DNA of 64,000 bases from Schaalia hyovaginalis (GCF_014208035.1 NZ_JACHMK010000001.1:868001-932000), one strand, 5' to 3'. Shown: positions 50,432 through 59,739, counted from the stretch's first letter. Notes: generated by a model not told the origin, from the sequence alone. Numbers and translations: made by a program.

Positions 50432-53400
50432 ATGGGGGAGAGCATGCTGTCGGCCAAGCGGATCCAAGAGATCGTGGACCCGAAGGTCGTGCCCACGGCG
50501 GAGCAGGAGGCGATCATCGAGGCGCCCCCCGGGCCGCTGCTCGTCGTCGCGGGCGCTGGCTCGGGCAAGACCGAGACGATGGCCATGAGGGTCTTGTGGG
50601 CACTGGCGAATCACGAGGAGCTCACTCCCGGTCAAGTCCTCGGACTCACCTTCACGAAGAAGGCCGCCGGCGAACTCGCCGAGCGGCTCTCGGAGCGCGT
50701 TTGCCTCCTCGCGAAGGCGGTGCCGCGGATCGATGCTGCGGAAGCCCCGGTATCGCTCACCTACAACGCCTTCGCTCAGCGGATCGTCGGGGAGCACGCG
50801 CTGCGCATTGGAGTGGATCCTGACTTCCGCATGCTCGGTGAAGCCGGCTGCGTCCAGCTGATGACGGACATCCTCATGGCCTGGCCGAAGGCCATCGATA
50901 CGGAGATGTCGATCGCCACCGCCGTGAATCAGGCCCTGAGCCTTTCCGGGCAGCTGGCGGAGCACGAGTACGACCTCGAGACGGCGCGCGCACGCCTCGA
51001 GGAGTACTCGGCGGAGCTCGAGGAGATCCCCGCGAGCAACGATGCGATCCGCAACGCGATCCGCGCGAATCGACGGCGCATCGCCCTCCTCGACCCGATC
51101 GGGGAATTCCAGCGCCGGAAGAGGCGGATGGGGGTCCTCGACTTCTCCGATCAGCTCGTCCTCGCCACGCGGATCGTGCACTCGTCGCCCGAGGCGGTCG
51201 CCTCGATCAGGGGCGAGCACCGCTTCGTGCTCCTGGACGAGTTCCAGGACACCTCGGTCATCCAGATGAGTCTGCTGTCGGCCCTTTTCCACGACCATCC
51301 GGTGACGGCCGTCGGAGATCCCAATCAGGCGATCTACGGGTGGAGGGGCGCTTCGGCCTCCTCCCTCGACTCCTTCCTCGACAGGTTCTCCGCGAAGGGC
51401 GCCGGGGGGCGGATGCTCGCCCTGTCCACGGCGTGGCGCAACGACCGCCGGATCCTCACCGCGGCGAACCGGGTCGCCGAGCCGCTGAGGCGGAGCGCGC
51501 GCACCGCCCCCTCGCCCCTGCTCGTCGAATCGCCTTTCGCCGACGAGGGGGATGCGCGCGTCGCCTATTCCTCAACGGTTGAAACCGCAGCCGCCGAGGT
51601 CGCCGAGTACATCGAAGGACTCAGGCGCGCGCATCGGGGCGAGGACTATTCGATCGCGGTCCTCGCGAGGAAACGCAAGCACTTCCTCCCCATCGATCAC
51701 GCCCTGCGCGATCGCGGGATCCCGACGCAGATCATCGGTCTGGGCGGTCTGCTCGACCAGCCCGCCGTCTCCGACCTGAGATCGGCCCTCGAGATCACCG
51801 AGGACGTCCAGAATTCCCCCGCGCTCCTCCGCCTCCTCGTCAGACTCGATCTCGGAGCGGCCGATCTGGCGATCCTCGGCAAATGGGCCGGGGAGCTCGC
51901 GGTCCGGCAGGGGCGCGACCGGCATTCGGCCTTCCTCCTCGAAGCCGTCGACAATCCGCCCGAACCCGGATGGCGGCGCTCGAAGGAGTCTCCCGCCTTC
52001 ACCGGAACGGCGTGGCGACGGGTGAGTCTTCTCGGTTCCCGCCTCAGGGCGCTGCGCTCCCTGAGAGGACGCGGACTCGTCGATCTCGCCGAACGTGCGA
52101 TGAGCCTGCTGTCCATCTCCGATGATGCGATCGCCGATCCCCTCGGGGTGGGGGCGCGCGAGGCCCTCGACGCCTTCATCGACGTCATCGCCGATTTCGA
52201 GGAATCCGTTGAGTCACCGACTCTCTCGGGGCTCCTCGCCTGGCTCGCGGCGGCCGAGGAGAACGAGAGGGGCCTGGCGGGCCCCGCGGTCGAGGCGGAT
52301 CCTCTCGCCGTCCAGATCCTCACGGTCCACCAGTCGAAGGGCCTGGAGTGGGACGGGGTGATCGTCTTCGGCCTCACTGACGGATCCTTCCCCTCGCACG
52401 ACTCATCCAAGAGCATCACGTGGCGCGATGAGCCCCCGGCGACTTCAGGGTGGGTGAATAACCCGGGGGAGCTCCCGCACCATCTCCGCGGGGACGCGAT
52501 CGATCTGCCCGACTCGAGCATCGACCTCACCGCCGGGAGGACTCCCGCGGCCGCGTTCAAGAATTGGCTGGAGGGTAGCTACAAGCCTGCGCTCGGCAGG
52601 CACGCCGAACGCGAAGAACGTCGCCTCGCTTACGTGGCCCTCACCAGGGCGAAGCACGACGAGCTCCTCATCGGATCCTGGTTCGATACCGCGACGAAGC
52701 CCCATCCGCCGTCGCGCTATCTCGAAGAGGCCCGCTTCGCCCTCGTCGACGATGCGAGGACGGTCCTCCAGACCCGGCAGATCGCCTTCGCGAACGGGAG
52801 GAGGGAGGACCTGGACGATGAGTCGGCCGAGACCCTCGACCGCCGCCTCAAGGAGCTCGAGTCGGCCGTCCCCCCCTGTCCGCAAGACGAGGAACTGGAG
52901 AACCTGCGCGCGAAGGGCGAGGATCCGCTCTTCCCCGTCGCGCCGGGGCCCTCGCGCGAACTCGTCGCGGAGTCGGCCGAACGGGTCCGCCGCGCTCGAT
53001 CCCAGCTGCATTCGGACGCGGATGTCTTCGCCGTTCTCCTGGACATGGGGGACACGGAACGGGTGCGCGATGTCACGGCCCTGCTCAAGGAGCGTCGCCT
53101 TCGCGCTGAAGAATCCGAGCAGGTGATCTGGAGGGACCGGATTCCCGCGACCTCGGTCTCCTCCCTCTTGGAGGATCCGCGTTCCTTCGCGCTCAAAGCG
53201 CGCCGCCCGATGCCGACCCCGCCCGCGGCGAACTCCTCACTCGGCACGCTGTTCCACCTCTGGGCGGAGCGTCAGCTCCATCAAGCTTCGGGCGAGCTGT
53301 GGGAGGAACCGATCACGGGCCTTGAATCCCTCGACGAAGCCGGGCGCGCCCGCTTCCAGAAGATGACGGACCACTTCGTCCGACTCGAAATCGTCAGGAC

Positions 53401-53785
53401 GGGTTCGCCGATCGCGATCGAAGAGCCCTTCTGCCTCGAGCTCGCGGGAATGAGCATCGCGGGCCGCATCGATGCGGTCTTCTCCGATGCGCAAGGGCGC
53501 ACCGTGATCGTCGACTGGAAGTCGGGGATGACGCCGAATCCGGGAACGGATCCGGCGAAGCTCCGCTACTTCGCGACGCAGCTCAGGCTCTATCGGGCCG
53601 CATGGGCGCGCGTCCGCTCAGTGCCCGAGAGCGAGGTCGATGCGCTGCTCGCCTTCGTCGCAACGGGTGAGGTCATCGATCTGCCGACGATCGAGGGGCT
53701 CGCGGGAGTGGACCCCGAGGTTCCGATCGAGGAACTCGTCAGGCACGCCCTCGAATCCCAGGGGCGCTCGTCCGACGAGGAGTGA
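50432..53785 (+). CDS. adnB: AdnB-like helicase-nuclease subunit
   Basis: 1117 residues, partner of the AdnA-like protein. The UvrD-type motor is intact: AGAGSGKTE (40-48), LTFTKKAAGEL, FVLLDEFQDTS, VGDPNQAIYGWRGAS, VQILTVHQSKGLEWD and YVALTRAKHDELL. The C-terminal nuclease has AGRIDAVF and VIVDWKSG, the PD-(D/E)XK core, without the Fe-S cysteines. ATG 50432 is given, but ATG 50444 with GGGGGAG upstream is equally likely. A 9-bp terminator hairpin follows. Confidence 0.92.
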   Translation: MGESMLSAKRIQEIVDPKVVPTAEQEAIIEAPPGPLLVVAGAGSGKTETMAMRVLWALANHEELTPGQVLGLTFTKKAAGELAERLSERVCLLAKAVPRIDAAEAPVSLTYNAFAQRIVGEHALRIGVDPDFRMLGEAGCVQLMTDILMAWPKAIDTEMSIATAVNQALSLSGQLAEHEYDLETARARLEEYSAELEEIPASNDAIRNAIRANRRRIALLDPIGEFQRRKRRMGVLDFSDQLVLATRIVHSSPEAVASIRGEHRFVLLDEFQDTSVIQMSLLSALFHDHPVTAVGDPNQAIYGWRGASASSLDSFLDRFSAKGAGGRMLALSTAWRNDRRILTAANRVAEPLRRSARTAPSPLLVESPFADEGDARVAYSSTVETAAAEVAEYIEGLRRAHRGEDYSIAVLARKRKHFLPIDHALRDRGIPTQIIGLGGLLDQPAVSDLRSALEITEDVQNSPALLRLLVRLDLGAADLAILGKWAGELAVRQGRDRHSAFLLEAVDNPPEPGWRRSKESPAFTGTAWRRVSLLGSRLRALRSLRGRGLVDLAERAMSLLSISDDAIADPLGVGAREALDAFIDVIADFEESVESPTLSGLLAWLAAAEENERGLAGPAVEADPLAVQILTVHQSKGLEWDGVIVFGLTDGSFPSHDSSKSITWRDEPPATSGWVNNPGELPHHLRGDAIDLPDSSIDLTAGRTPAAAFKNWLEGSYKPALGRHAEREERRLAYVALTRAKHDELLIGSWFDTATKPHPPSRYLEEARFALVDDARTVLQTRQIAFANGRREDLDDESAETLDRRLKELESAVPPCPQDEELENLRAKGEDPLFPVAPGPSRELVAESAERVRRARSQLHSDADVFAVLLDMGDTERVRDVTALLKERRLRAEESEQVIWRDRIPATSVSSLLEDPRSFALKARRPMPTPPAANSSLGTLFHLWAERQLHQASGELWEEPITGLESLDEAGRARFQKMTDHFVRLEIVRTGSPIAIEEPFCLELAGMSIAGRIDAVFSDAQGRTVIVDWKSGMTPNPGTDPAKLRYFATQLRLYRAAWARVRSVPESEVDALLAFVATGEVIDLPTIEGLAGVDPEVPIEELVRHALESQGRSSDEE

Positions 53786-53806
53786 ACGAGGAGGAGCGAC
53801 TGCGGT

Positions 53807-53830
53807 CCGCTGCGGGTGGAACCGCAGCGG
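53807..53830. terminator. Terminator hairpin after adnB
   Basis: CCGCTGCGG (53807-53815) pairs perfectly with CCGCAGCGG (53822-53830) around a 6-nt loop, between convergent genes. Confidence 0.65.
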
Positions 53831-53869
53831 GCTCATCAAGATGCGTGATGCGAGAGGGGGGACGGGGCC

Positions 53870-54964
53870 CTAATCCCGGTCGAAGTCGTTGAGGTCGAGG
53901 CGCTCCGTGGGAGCCTCATCCTCGGAAGCGCTGCGCATCGCCGACGACGAAGCACTGCTCGCCTCCGGTGATGAAGCACTGTGCGCCGCCGACGAATCCG
54001 AGTCGTCAACAGGATCGCTCAGCGCGCGCCTTCGCGGGATCAGATCCGCATCTCCGAGGTCGCGGCTCAGCTCCGACAGCATCTCGCGCGCATCAGCGAT
54101 GATCGAACGATCCTCCGCATGAAGGCCGTGGACGAGCCATCTCACGATGGCGAGCTCCGAGAGCAGCTGGGCGCGGGTGAACAGCTGGAGGTCGCTCCGG
54201 CTGCGCTCCAGGGAATAGGCCTCCTTGAAACGCTCGAGGAAGGCGTCGGAGGCCTGGGCGAGCACCCAGGCGATGTCCTGAGCGGGGTCGCCGAGATGGG
54301 CGGAGGTGAAGCCGGTGAGGGCCCTGACCGTACCGGACTCGACGATCACCGAGTTCCCCTGCAGATCCCCGTGGATGGGGGCGGGGGCGAAGCGCCACAG
54401 CGACACCTCGTCGAGCGCCGCCTCCCAACGGTTCCACAGATTGGCGGGGATGAGGATCTGCGTGGCGGCCTCGTCGAGCAGGGCCAAGAGGCGATCTCGG
54501 CATTCCTGCGTGGTGTATGCGGGCAGGTGGATGCCGGTGTAAACGGCATCGGGCAGATTGTGGAGGGAGGCCAGGGCCTTGCCGAGCGATGCGGGGAGGA
54601 GATGGGGGTCGTTGAAATCCTCGGCTTCCATCATCGCCCCGCCGAGGTCTTGATGGACGATGACCCGGTCGCCCTCGGGAGTGAGGGCGGTCCCGTGGAT
54701 CCTCGGGACGTCGAAGGGGATGCGCTTGGCGTCCTTCGCCTTCGCGAGGCGCGAGAGAACGCCGGACTCGGCGTCGAGGTCGAGTCCGCCGACCGTGTCA
54801 TGCGGGCATACGACGGTCCACTTGTTGCCGGAAACGTCGACGATGCCGGTCACCGACATGACTTCGTCTGAGAACTGCGGGGGGCGCAGCCCGGCGACCC
54901 GGAGTCCGGGGACAGCGGCTGTCGCCAGGGCTGCGAGTTCGAGGGGGGTCTTCGCGCGCATCAC
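53870..54964 (-). CDS. Aminoglycoside/macrolide-phosphotransferase-fold protein with altered metal site
   Basis: 364 residues of the APH/choline-kinase fold. The catalytic loop HGDLQGN (199-205) is complete, with Asp and Asn in place. The following DFG-equivalent motif, normally LDW or IDF before GDP, reads TGF (218-220), so the metal-binding Asp is Gly219; GDPAQDIAW is intact. Activity is therefore doubtful. The last 60 residues are a Ser/Ala/acidic low-complexity tail. GTG 54964 is chosen because TACCGT lies 6 nt upstream; ATG 54961 is the next codon. Its substrate is unknown. Confidence 0.78.
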   Translation of the reverse strand: MMRAKTPLELAALATAAVPGLRVAGLRPPQFSDEVMSVTGIVDVSGNKWTVVCPHDTVGGLDLDAESGVLSRLAKAKDAKRIPFDVPRIHGTALTPEGDRVIVHQDLGGAMMEAEDFNDPHLLPASLGKALASLHNLPDAVYTGIHLPAYTTQECRDRLLALLDEAATQILIPANLWNRWEAALDEVSLWRFAPAPIHGDLQGNSVIVESGTVRALTGFTSAHLGDPAQDIAWVLAQASDAFLERFKEAYSLERSRSDLQLFTRAQLLSELAIVRWLVHGLHAEDRSIIADAREMLSELSRDLGDADLIPRRRALSDPVDDSDSSAAHSASSPEASSASSSAMRSASEDEAPTERLDLNDFDRD

Positions 54965-55158
54965 GCTTCCACGGTACATGCCCGAGGGCCTCGGCGAGAC
55001 GAAGACCCCGAATATGCGGACGCGCATCGGCCTCCGTCCACAATCGGGCGAAACGGCCACACGCACGGCCCCGGATTTGGTACTTTCCGAGCATTCGATG
55101 CGAAGGCGCGTCGAAGCTGACGGTTTCGATGAGTGGGACATCTCATTCGGGAGTGCTT

Positions 55159-56373
55159 ATGGCGGATGAGGCCATTGATGACCACCTGGACTGGATCCGG
55201 GAACGGCTTGCGGCGGGCGGAGTCGATCCGGCGACCTCGCCCGAGACGATCGATCGCATCATCGACGACGCGATCGACATGCTCTCGGGCCCGATGTCCG
55301 TGCCCGAACGCGAGGATCTGGCGCGGAGCCTGCAGGCCGCGATCGTAGGGCTCGGGCCCCTGCAGCCACTCTTGGACGATCCGAGCGTGGAGGAGATCTG
55401 GCTGAACTCGCCCTCCCGGGTCTTCGTCGCGCGCAACGGAGTGCCCGAGCTGACCACGGTGATCCTGTCCGATCAGGAGGTCCGCGATCTCGTGGAGCGG
55501 ATGCTCCACCATTCGGGGCGCAGGCTCGACCTGTCGAGCCCCTTCGTCGACGCGATGCTCTCGGGAGGCGAGCGCCTCCATGCGGTGATCCCGCCGGTGA
55601 CGGCGGGCCACTGGTCGGTCAACATCCGCAAGCACGTCCAGAGGGCCCGATCTCTGGCCGATCTCGTCGAGGCGGGCATGGCGTCCTCGGCGATGGCGGC
55701 CTTCCTGCGGGCGTCGGTGGTGGCGGGGCTGTCGATCGTGGTGTCGGGGGCGACCCAGGCCGGCAAGACGACGCTGGTGCGGGCGCTGCTCGGCGAGGTG
55801 CCGAGGACCCGGCGCGTCATCTCCTGCGAGGAGGTCTTCGAGCTCGGGCTTTCGAATCGGGACTGCGTGTCCTTGCAGACCAGACCGGGCAATCTCGAGG
55901 GACGTGGCGAAGTGACGCTGCGCGACCTCGTGCGCGAGACTCTGCGGATGCGGCCCGAATGCCTCGTCGTGGGAGAGGTGCGCGGCGCCGAGGCGCTCGA
56001 CCTCCTGCTCGCCCTCAATGCGGGCGTGCCCGGGATGGCGACGGTGCACGCGAACTCCGCGAAGGAGGCGCTGTCCAAGCTCACGATGCTGCCCCTGCTC
56101 GCGGGAGAGAACGTCCGCTCCGACTTTGTCGTCCCGACGCTCGCGGCGAGCGTCGACCTCGTGTGCCATGTGGATCGGGATTCTTCGGGGCGGCGCCGCG
56201 TGACGGAGATCCTTCATCTTCCGGGCAGGGTGGAGGCGGATCGGATCGAGACCTCGCTCCTGTGGTCCTTCGACGGCGTCCGCGCGAAGCGCGGTTCGGG
56301 AACTGCTGAGCTGCATGAGCGCTTCGCGGCCGCCGGCGCGGACCTGTCGTCCCTCCTGGGGGCCGAGGCATGA
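55159..56373 (+). CDS. tadA: Tad/Flp pilus secretion ATPase (TadA/CpaF family)
   Basis: 404 residues of the VirB11/GspE-type hexameric ATPases that power Flp pilus assembly. The N-terminal domain (about 1-170) includes GLGPLQPLLDDPSVEEIWLN. Walker A is GATQAGKTT (197-205), the Asp box follows as SCEEVFEL, Walker B lies in PECLVVGEVRGAEALDLL, and the His box is ATVHANS. ATG 55159 has GGGAG upstream; an in-frame ATG at 55129 is the alternative. It starts a seven-gene operon. The neighbouring tadZ gene of many actinobacteria is absent. Confidence 0.92.
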   Translation: MADEAIDDHLDWIRERLAAGGVDPATSPETIDRIIDDAIDMLSGPMSVPEREDLARSLQAAIVGLGPLQPLLDDPSVEEIWLNSPSRVFVARNGVPELTTVILSDQEVRDLVERMLHHSGRRLDLSSPFVDAMLSGGERLHAVIPPVTAGHWSVNIRKHVQRARSLADLVEAGMASSAMAAFLRASVVAGLSIVVSGATQAGKTTLVRALLGEVPRTRRVISCEEVFELGLSNRDCVSLQTRPGNLEGRGEVTLRDLVRETLRMRPECLVVGEVRGAEALDLLLALNAGVPGMATVHANSAKEALSKLTMLPLLAGENVRSDFVVPTLAASVDLVCHVDRDSSGRRRVTEILHLPGRVEADRIETSLLWSFDGVRAKRGSGTAELHERFAAAGADLSSLLGAEA

Positions 56374-57230
56374 GCGCCTATCTCGTGGGACTGGTGATGG
56401 GGGTCGGCTGGGTCCTCATCTTGAGCGCCCTCTTCGGCGCCCCGGCCTTCTCCCCGCCCGCGCCCGGGTGGTATCCGGCCTGGGCCGATCAGGTGACGAG
56501 GGCGAGGATCACGGGATTGACGCCGCTTCGCCTCGTGGGCGTCAGTGCCGCCGTGATGCTCGTCATCGCGCTGGTCGTCTACGCGTGGACGGGCGTGGCG
56601 GCCGTGGCGGGCATCGTCTGCGCGATCTGCGCGCCGGTGCCGCAGATGCTCGTGGCGGCGAGGGCCCGCGCCTGGGCGAAGAAGTCCCGCGAGGCCTGGC
56701 CCGAGGTCATCGATTCGCTCGTGTCGGGCGTGCGCGCCGGGTCCGGGCTGCCGGAACTCCTCGCGGAGCTGGGTGAGACGGGCCCGGAGGAGCTCCGCCC
56801 TGCTTTCGCGAAGTTCGCCCTCGACTATCGGGCGGAGGGCCGCTTCGACACGGCGCTGACACGGCTCAAGGGGCGTTTGGCGGATCCGGTCGCCGATCGG
56901 ATCGTCGAGGCCCTGCGCCTGGCGAGGGAGGTGGGCGGCGCGGATCTTTCGGTGCTGCTCCGGGATCTGGGGGTCCTGCTGCGCGAGGACGCCAGGGTGC
57001 GCGGGGAGCTCGAAGCCCGCCAGTCCTGGACGGTCAATGCGGCGCGTCTGGCGGTGGTCGCGCCGTGGCTCGTTCTCGTGATGATCTCCGCGCAGCCGAG
57101 GGCGGCGGCCGTGTGGAACACCCCCGCGGGGATCCTCATCCTCGTCTCGGGCGCGGGGGTCTGCGTGATCGCTTACCTCGCGATGCGCGCGGTGGGGCGT
57201 TTGTCGTCCGATCCGAGGACTTTGCGGTGA
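56370..57230 (+). CDS. tadB: Tad pilus inner-membrane platform protein TadB
   Basis: 286 residues with a type II secretion F (T2SSF) domain at about 105-235 (WPEVIDSLVSGVRAGSGLPE...) flanked by two N-terminal and two C-terminal membrane segments. It forms the pilus assembly platform with TadC. The start overlaps the tadA stop as ATGA, and its own stop overlaps tadC. Confidence 0.88.
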   Translation: MSAYLVGLVMGVGWVLILSALFGAPAFSPPAPGWYPAWADQVTRARITGLTPLRLVGVSAAVMLVIALVVYAWTGVAAVAGIVCAICAPVPQMLVAARARAWAKKSREAWPEVIDSLVSGVRAGSGLPELLAELGETGPEELRPAFAKFALDYRAEGRFDTALTRLKGRLADPVADRIVEALRLAREVGGADLSVLLRDLGVLLREDARVRGELEARQSWTVNAARLAVVAPWLVLVMISAQPRAAAVWNTPAGILILVSGAGVCVIAYLAMRAVGRLSSDPRTLR

Positions 57231-58129
57231 AGGGCGTGATGGGGGCCCTGGGCGGTGCGAGTCCGGCACTCGTCGGTCTCGCCTTCGGGGCGGGGGTCGT
57301 GCTCGTCGCGGCGGCCATCGCTGCGGGGCGCCCGAACTTCGCCCGGCGGGTGGCGGCCGGCCGTCCTGCGAGCATGCGCGCTCCGGGGAGGGGGAGGGGA
57401 TCCTCCGTCTTCGCGGCTCTGGCGGATTCCCTCGGGTCGACGACGCCGACGGTCGTGCGGCGCCTGGTTCTCCTGGGCGCGGATCCCGATCCGGCCCCCT
57501 TCCGTCTGCGCCAGGCGCTCGCAGGCGGTGCGGGAATGGGGTGCGCGGTCGCTTTCGGCGCGCCTTTCGCGTGGTCGAGAGGGGCGAGCGGTCTCGCCTC
57601 GCTCATCGTCCTCGGAGCGCTCGGCGCCTTGGCGGGCGTCGCCCTGTGGGATCGTCTCCTCACCGTGCGGGCGAATGCGCGCCAGCGCCGGATCGACGCG
57701 CAGGTGCCCGACGCCTCGGAGCTCCTGGCCCTGGCCGTCGGGGCGGGGGAGTCGATTCCTGCCGCTCTGGAGCGGGTGGCGCGGATCTCGAACTCGGATT
57801 TGGCTCATGAGATCGAGGTGACCGTTGCGGAGATCAGATTGGGGCTGCCGAGCACGAGGGCGCTCGGCGAACTGGGCGCGCGCAATGACTCGGCCCCTTT
57901 GGATCGCCTGTGCCAGACGCTGATCACGGCGATCGAGCGGGGCTCCCCGCTCGCCCGGGTGCTTCACGATCAGGCGAGGGACATACGTGAGGCGTCGCGC
58001 CAAAGGCTCTTGGAGGAGGGCGGCAAACGGGAGATCGCGATGCTCCTGCCGGTCGTCTTCCTCATTCTCCCGGTCACAGTGCTCTTCGCGCTGTATCCGG
58101 GGCTGATGGCTCTCGAACTGATGCCCTAG
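57227..58129 (+). CDS. tadC: Tad pilus inner-membrane platform protein TadC
   Basis: 300 residues, a second T2SSF-domain protein. Membrane segments lie near 10-30, 105-145 and 270-295, and the T2SSF helical domain has VPDASELLALAVGAGESIPAALERV and LARVLHDQARDIREASRQ. GTG 57227 overlaps the tadB TGA as GTGA; ATG 57239 is possible. It is followed by a 55-nt gap with a small CCCCG/CGGGG hairpin before the pilin gene. Confidence 0.88.
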   Translation: MKGVMGALGGASPALVGLAFGAGVVLVAAAIAAGRPNFARRVAAGRPASMRAPGRGRGSSVFAALADSLGSTTPTVVRRLVLLGADPDPAPFRLRQALAGGAGMGCAVAFGAPFAWSRGASGLASLIVLGALGALAGVALWDRLLTVRANARQRRIDAQVPDASELLALAVGAGESIPAALERVARISNSDLAHEIEVTVAEIRLGLPSTRALGELGARNDSAPLDRLCQTLITAIERGSPLARVLHDQARDIREASRQRLLEEGGKREIAMLLPVVFLILPVTVLFALYPGLMALELMP

Positions 58130-58184
58130 GTCCGTGGACAGGGGCTTCGTGATTCCCCGTCCGGGGAGGATAAGGAGATGGTAA

Positions 58185-58415
58185 ATGAATGAGTTCAACG
58201 GGATCGGGGCCCGTGCGCGAGGACTGCTCACGGCGTTCCGCGATGGCGTCCTCGCCCGGGCGAGGACGCAGGGCGACCCCGAGCGCGGGGACGTGCCGGG
58301 CTGGGTGCTCATCACCTTGATGACGGCGGCATTGGTCGTCGTGATCTGGGGAGTGGCTTCGGATCGACTCGTGGAGATCTTCAACCGTGCGATGGATTCG
58401 CTCTCTGCGATCTGA
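58185..58415 (+). CDS. Flp-type pilin (DUF4244-like)
   Basis: 76 residues. A basic leader ends at the RGDVPGWVLITLMTAALVV stretch, which forms the single hydrophobic helix of an Flp-type prepilin. Cleavage is likely after Gly in ERG, by a prepilin peptidase not encoded in the window. The Glu5 usual in Flp pilins is not seen; the DVPGW form is common in actinobacteria. AAGGAG lies upstream. It is probably the major structural subunit of the pilus. Confidence 0.75.
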   Translation: MNEFNGIGARARGLLTAFRDGVLARARTQGDPERGDVPGWVLITLMTAALVVVIWGVASDRLVEIFNRAMDSLSAI

Positions 58416-58773
58416 GGAGGGCTCCGAGGTCGTGTCCCACGCCCTCGTGCAGGTCATCGTCCTCATCGTGGTCCTGGCGCTCCTCCAGTTGGCCTTCGCC
58501 TTGCACACGCGGAACATGGCGATCGCGGCAGCGGGGGAGGGCGCTCGTCGGGGAGGGCTCCTCGGGGGCTCTCAGGCCGAGGCGGTCGATCGGACGAGGG
58601 CGCTCTTCACGGACTTGGCCGGTGCTCACGATGCCCGGATCAGAGCGGAGCGGAAGGGCGTCGACGGGGCCGAGGTCCTCGTGGTGACGGTGACGACCAG
58701 GATCCCGATCCTCGTGTCATGGGGGCCGCAGTGGCTCACGGTCTCCGGTTCTTCTCTGATCGAGGAGGGATGA
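58387..58773 (+). CDS. TadE-family pilus protein
   Basis: 128 residues. An N-terminal membrane helix (about 16-40, VVSHALVQVIVLIVVLALLQL) is followed by a small extracellular domain, the layout of TadE-like pseudopilins. GTG 58387 overlaps the pilin gene by 29 nt; no better start is evident because the helix begins soon after. Its stop overlaps the next start. Confidence 0.75.
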   Translation: MRWIRSLRSEEGSEVVSHALVQVIVLIVVLALLQLAFALHTRNMAIAAAGEGARRGGLLGGSQAEAVDRTRALFTDLAGAHDARIRAERKGVDGAEVLVVTVTTRIPILVSWGPQWLTVSGSSLIEEG

Positions 58774-59186
58774 TGAGGCGTTGGGCCCAGGAGGACGGTG
58801 AGGCGACGGTGGAGTTCGTCGGCCTCGTGTTCCTGCTCGTCGTCCCCGTCGTCTACCTCGTGGTGAGTCTCGCGCAGGTGCAGGGCGCTCTTTTCGCCGC
58901 TGAGGCGGGGGCCCGGGAGGCGTCGCGGATCCTCGCGGAGGATTCGGGGGACGAGGCGAGGGCGCTCGCCCAGATCGACCTGGCCTTCGACGACTTCCAT
59001 GTGGCCTCGAGCCCCCGGGCCTCCTTCGGGTGCCGGGTGTGCTCCGGAGCCGATCGTGACGTCGAAGTCGAAGTGTCGGCGCTCGTCCCCCTTCCCTTCG
59101 TCCCGAGGTGGGCTCAGACGCGCCTGGCGATCCCCATCAAGGCCCGTTCGGCGACCCTGGTCGAGGGCGTGCGCCTCGATGAGTGA
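58770..59186 (+). CDS. Second TadE-like pilus protein
   Basis: 138 residues. EDGEATVEFVGLVFLLVVPVVY carries the Glu-containing prepilin-like helix (about 8-32) typical of TadE/TadF. The rest is an extracellular domain with two nearby cysteines (CRVCSG). ATG 58770 overlaps the previous TGA as ATGA; ATG 58773 has better spacing from GGAGG. It overlaps the next gene by 8 nt. Confidence 0.78.
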   Translation: MMRRWAQEDGEATVEFVGLVFLLVVPVVYLVVSLAQVQGALFAAEAGAREASRILAEDSGDEARALAQIDLAFDDFHVASSPRASFGCRVCSGADRDVEVEVSALVPLPFVPRWAQTRLAIPIKARSATLVEGVRLDE

Positions 59187-59667
59187 GAGGGGGAGGCGCG
59201 TGGGCTTCGGGGGGATCGGGGGCCGAGGGGAGGAGGAGGCGGGCCGGATCGGCCTGCTCATGGGCGTCTGCCTCCTCATCGTCGTGTCGTTCCTCTTCGT
59301 TTCGGCGACGGTGACGGCTGTGGCGATCGAGGATCGCCGCCTCCTCGCCTGCGCGGATCGACTGTCGGTGGCGACGGCGGGGATCATCGACGCCTCCGCG
59401 TATTACGGCGGCGCGGGCCGCGTCGAAGTGGTGGTGTCGGCGCGTGCCGCGCGGGGTGCGGCGGAGCGGGCGCTGGAGGCGCTCGAAGGGTCGGTGTGCG
59501 ATGTCGGCGCAGGGGTGTCGATCGTCGAGGTCGAGCGGGAGGCGGCGCGGGTCCGGGTCGGGGTGCGGGCTCGGGCGGTTCTGCCGATCGTGCCCGGGGT
59601 GTTGCAGGGGGTGGGCGCACCGGTTCTCGTGCGCGAGTCCACGGCGAGGGTCGCCATGAACCCCTGA
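59179..59667 (+). CDS. TadE/Rv3654c-like pilus assembly protein
   Basis: 162 residues. EEEAGRIGLLMGVCLLIVVSFLFVSATV gives an N-terminal helix (about 18-48), followed by a Val/Ala/Arg-rich extracellular domain. It matches the third small membrane protein at the end of actinobacterial Tad operons (Rv3654c-like, flp pilus helix). It may be a minor pilin or anchor. The start overlaps the preceding gene by 8 nt. Confidence 0.7.
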   Translation: MSERGRRVGFGGIGGRGEEEAGRIGLLMGVCLLIVVSFLFVSATVTAVAIEDRRLLACADRLSVATAGIIDASAYYGGAGRVEVVVSARAARGAAERALEALEGSVCDVGAGVSIVEVEREAARVRVGVRARAVLPIVPGVLQGVGAPVLVRESTARVAMNP

Positions 59668-59733
59668 GCGCCTTCAGGTGGGGCGCAGGCTTTGAATGGG
59701 TGAAGAGCGTCTATGGTGACGGTCAATGATCGG

Positions 59734-59739
59734 TATAGT
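59734..59739 (+). promoter_or_regulatory. -10 element of gdhA
   Basis: TATAGT is one of the closest -10 matches in the window. The -35 is weak. It lies between GATC repeats, which may belong to a regulator site, and about 80 nt before ATG 59820. Confidence 0.5.
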
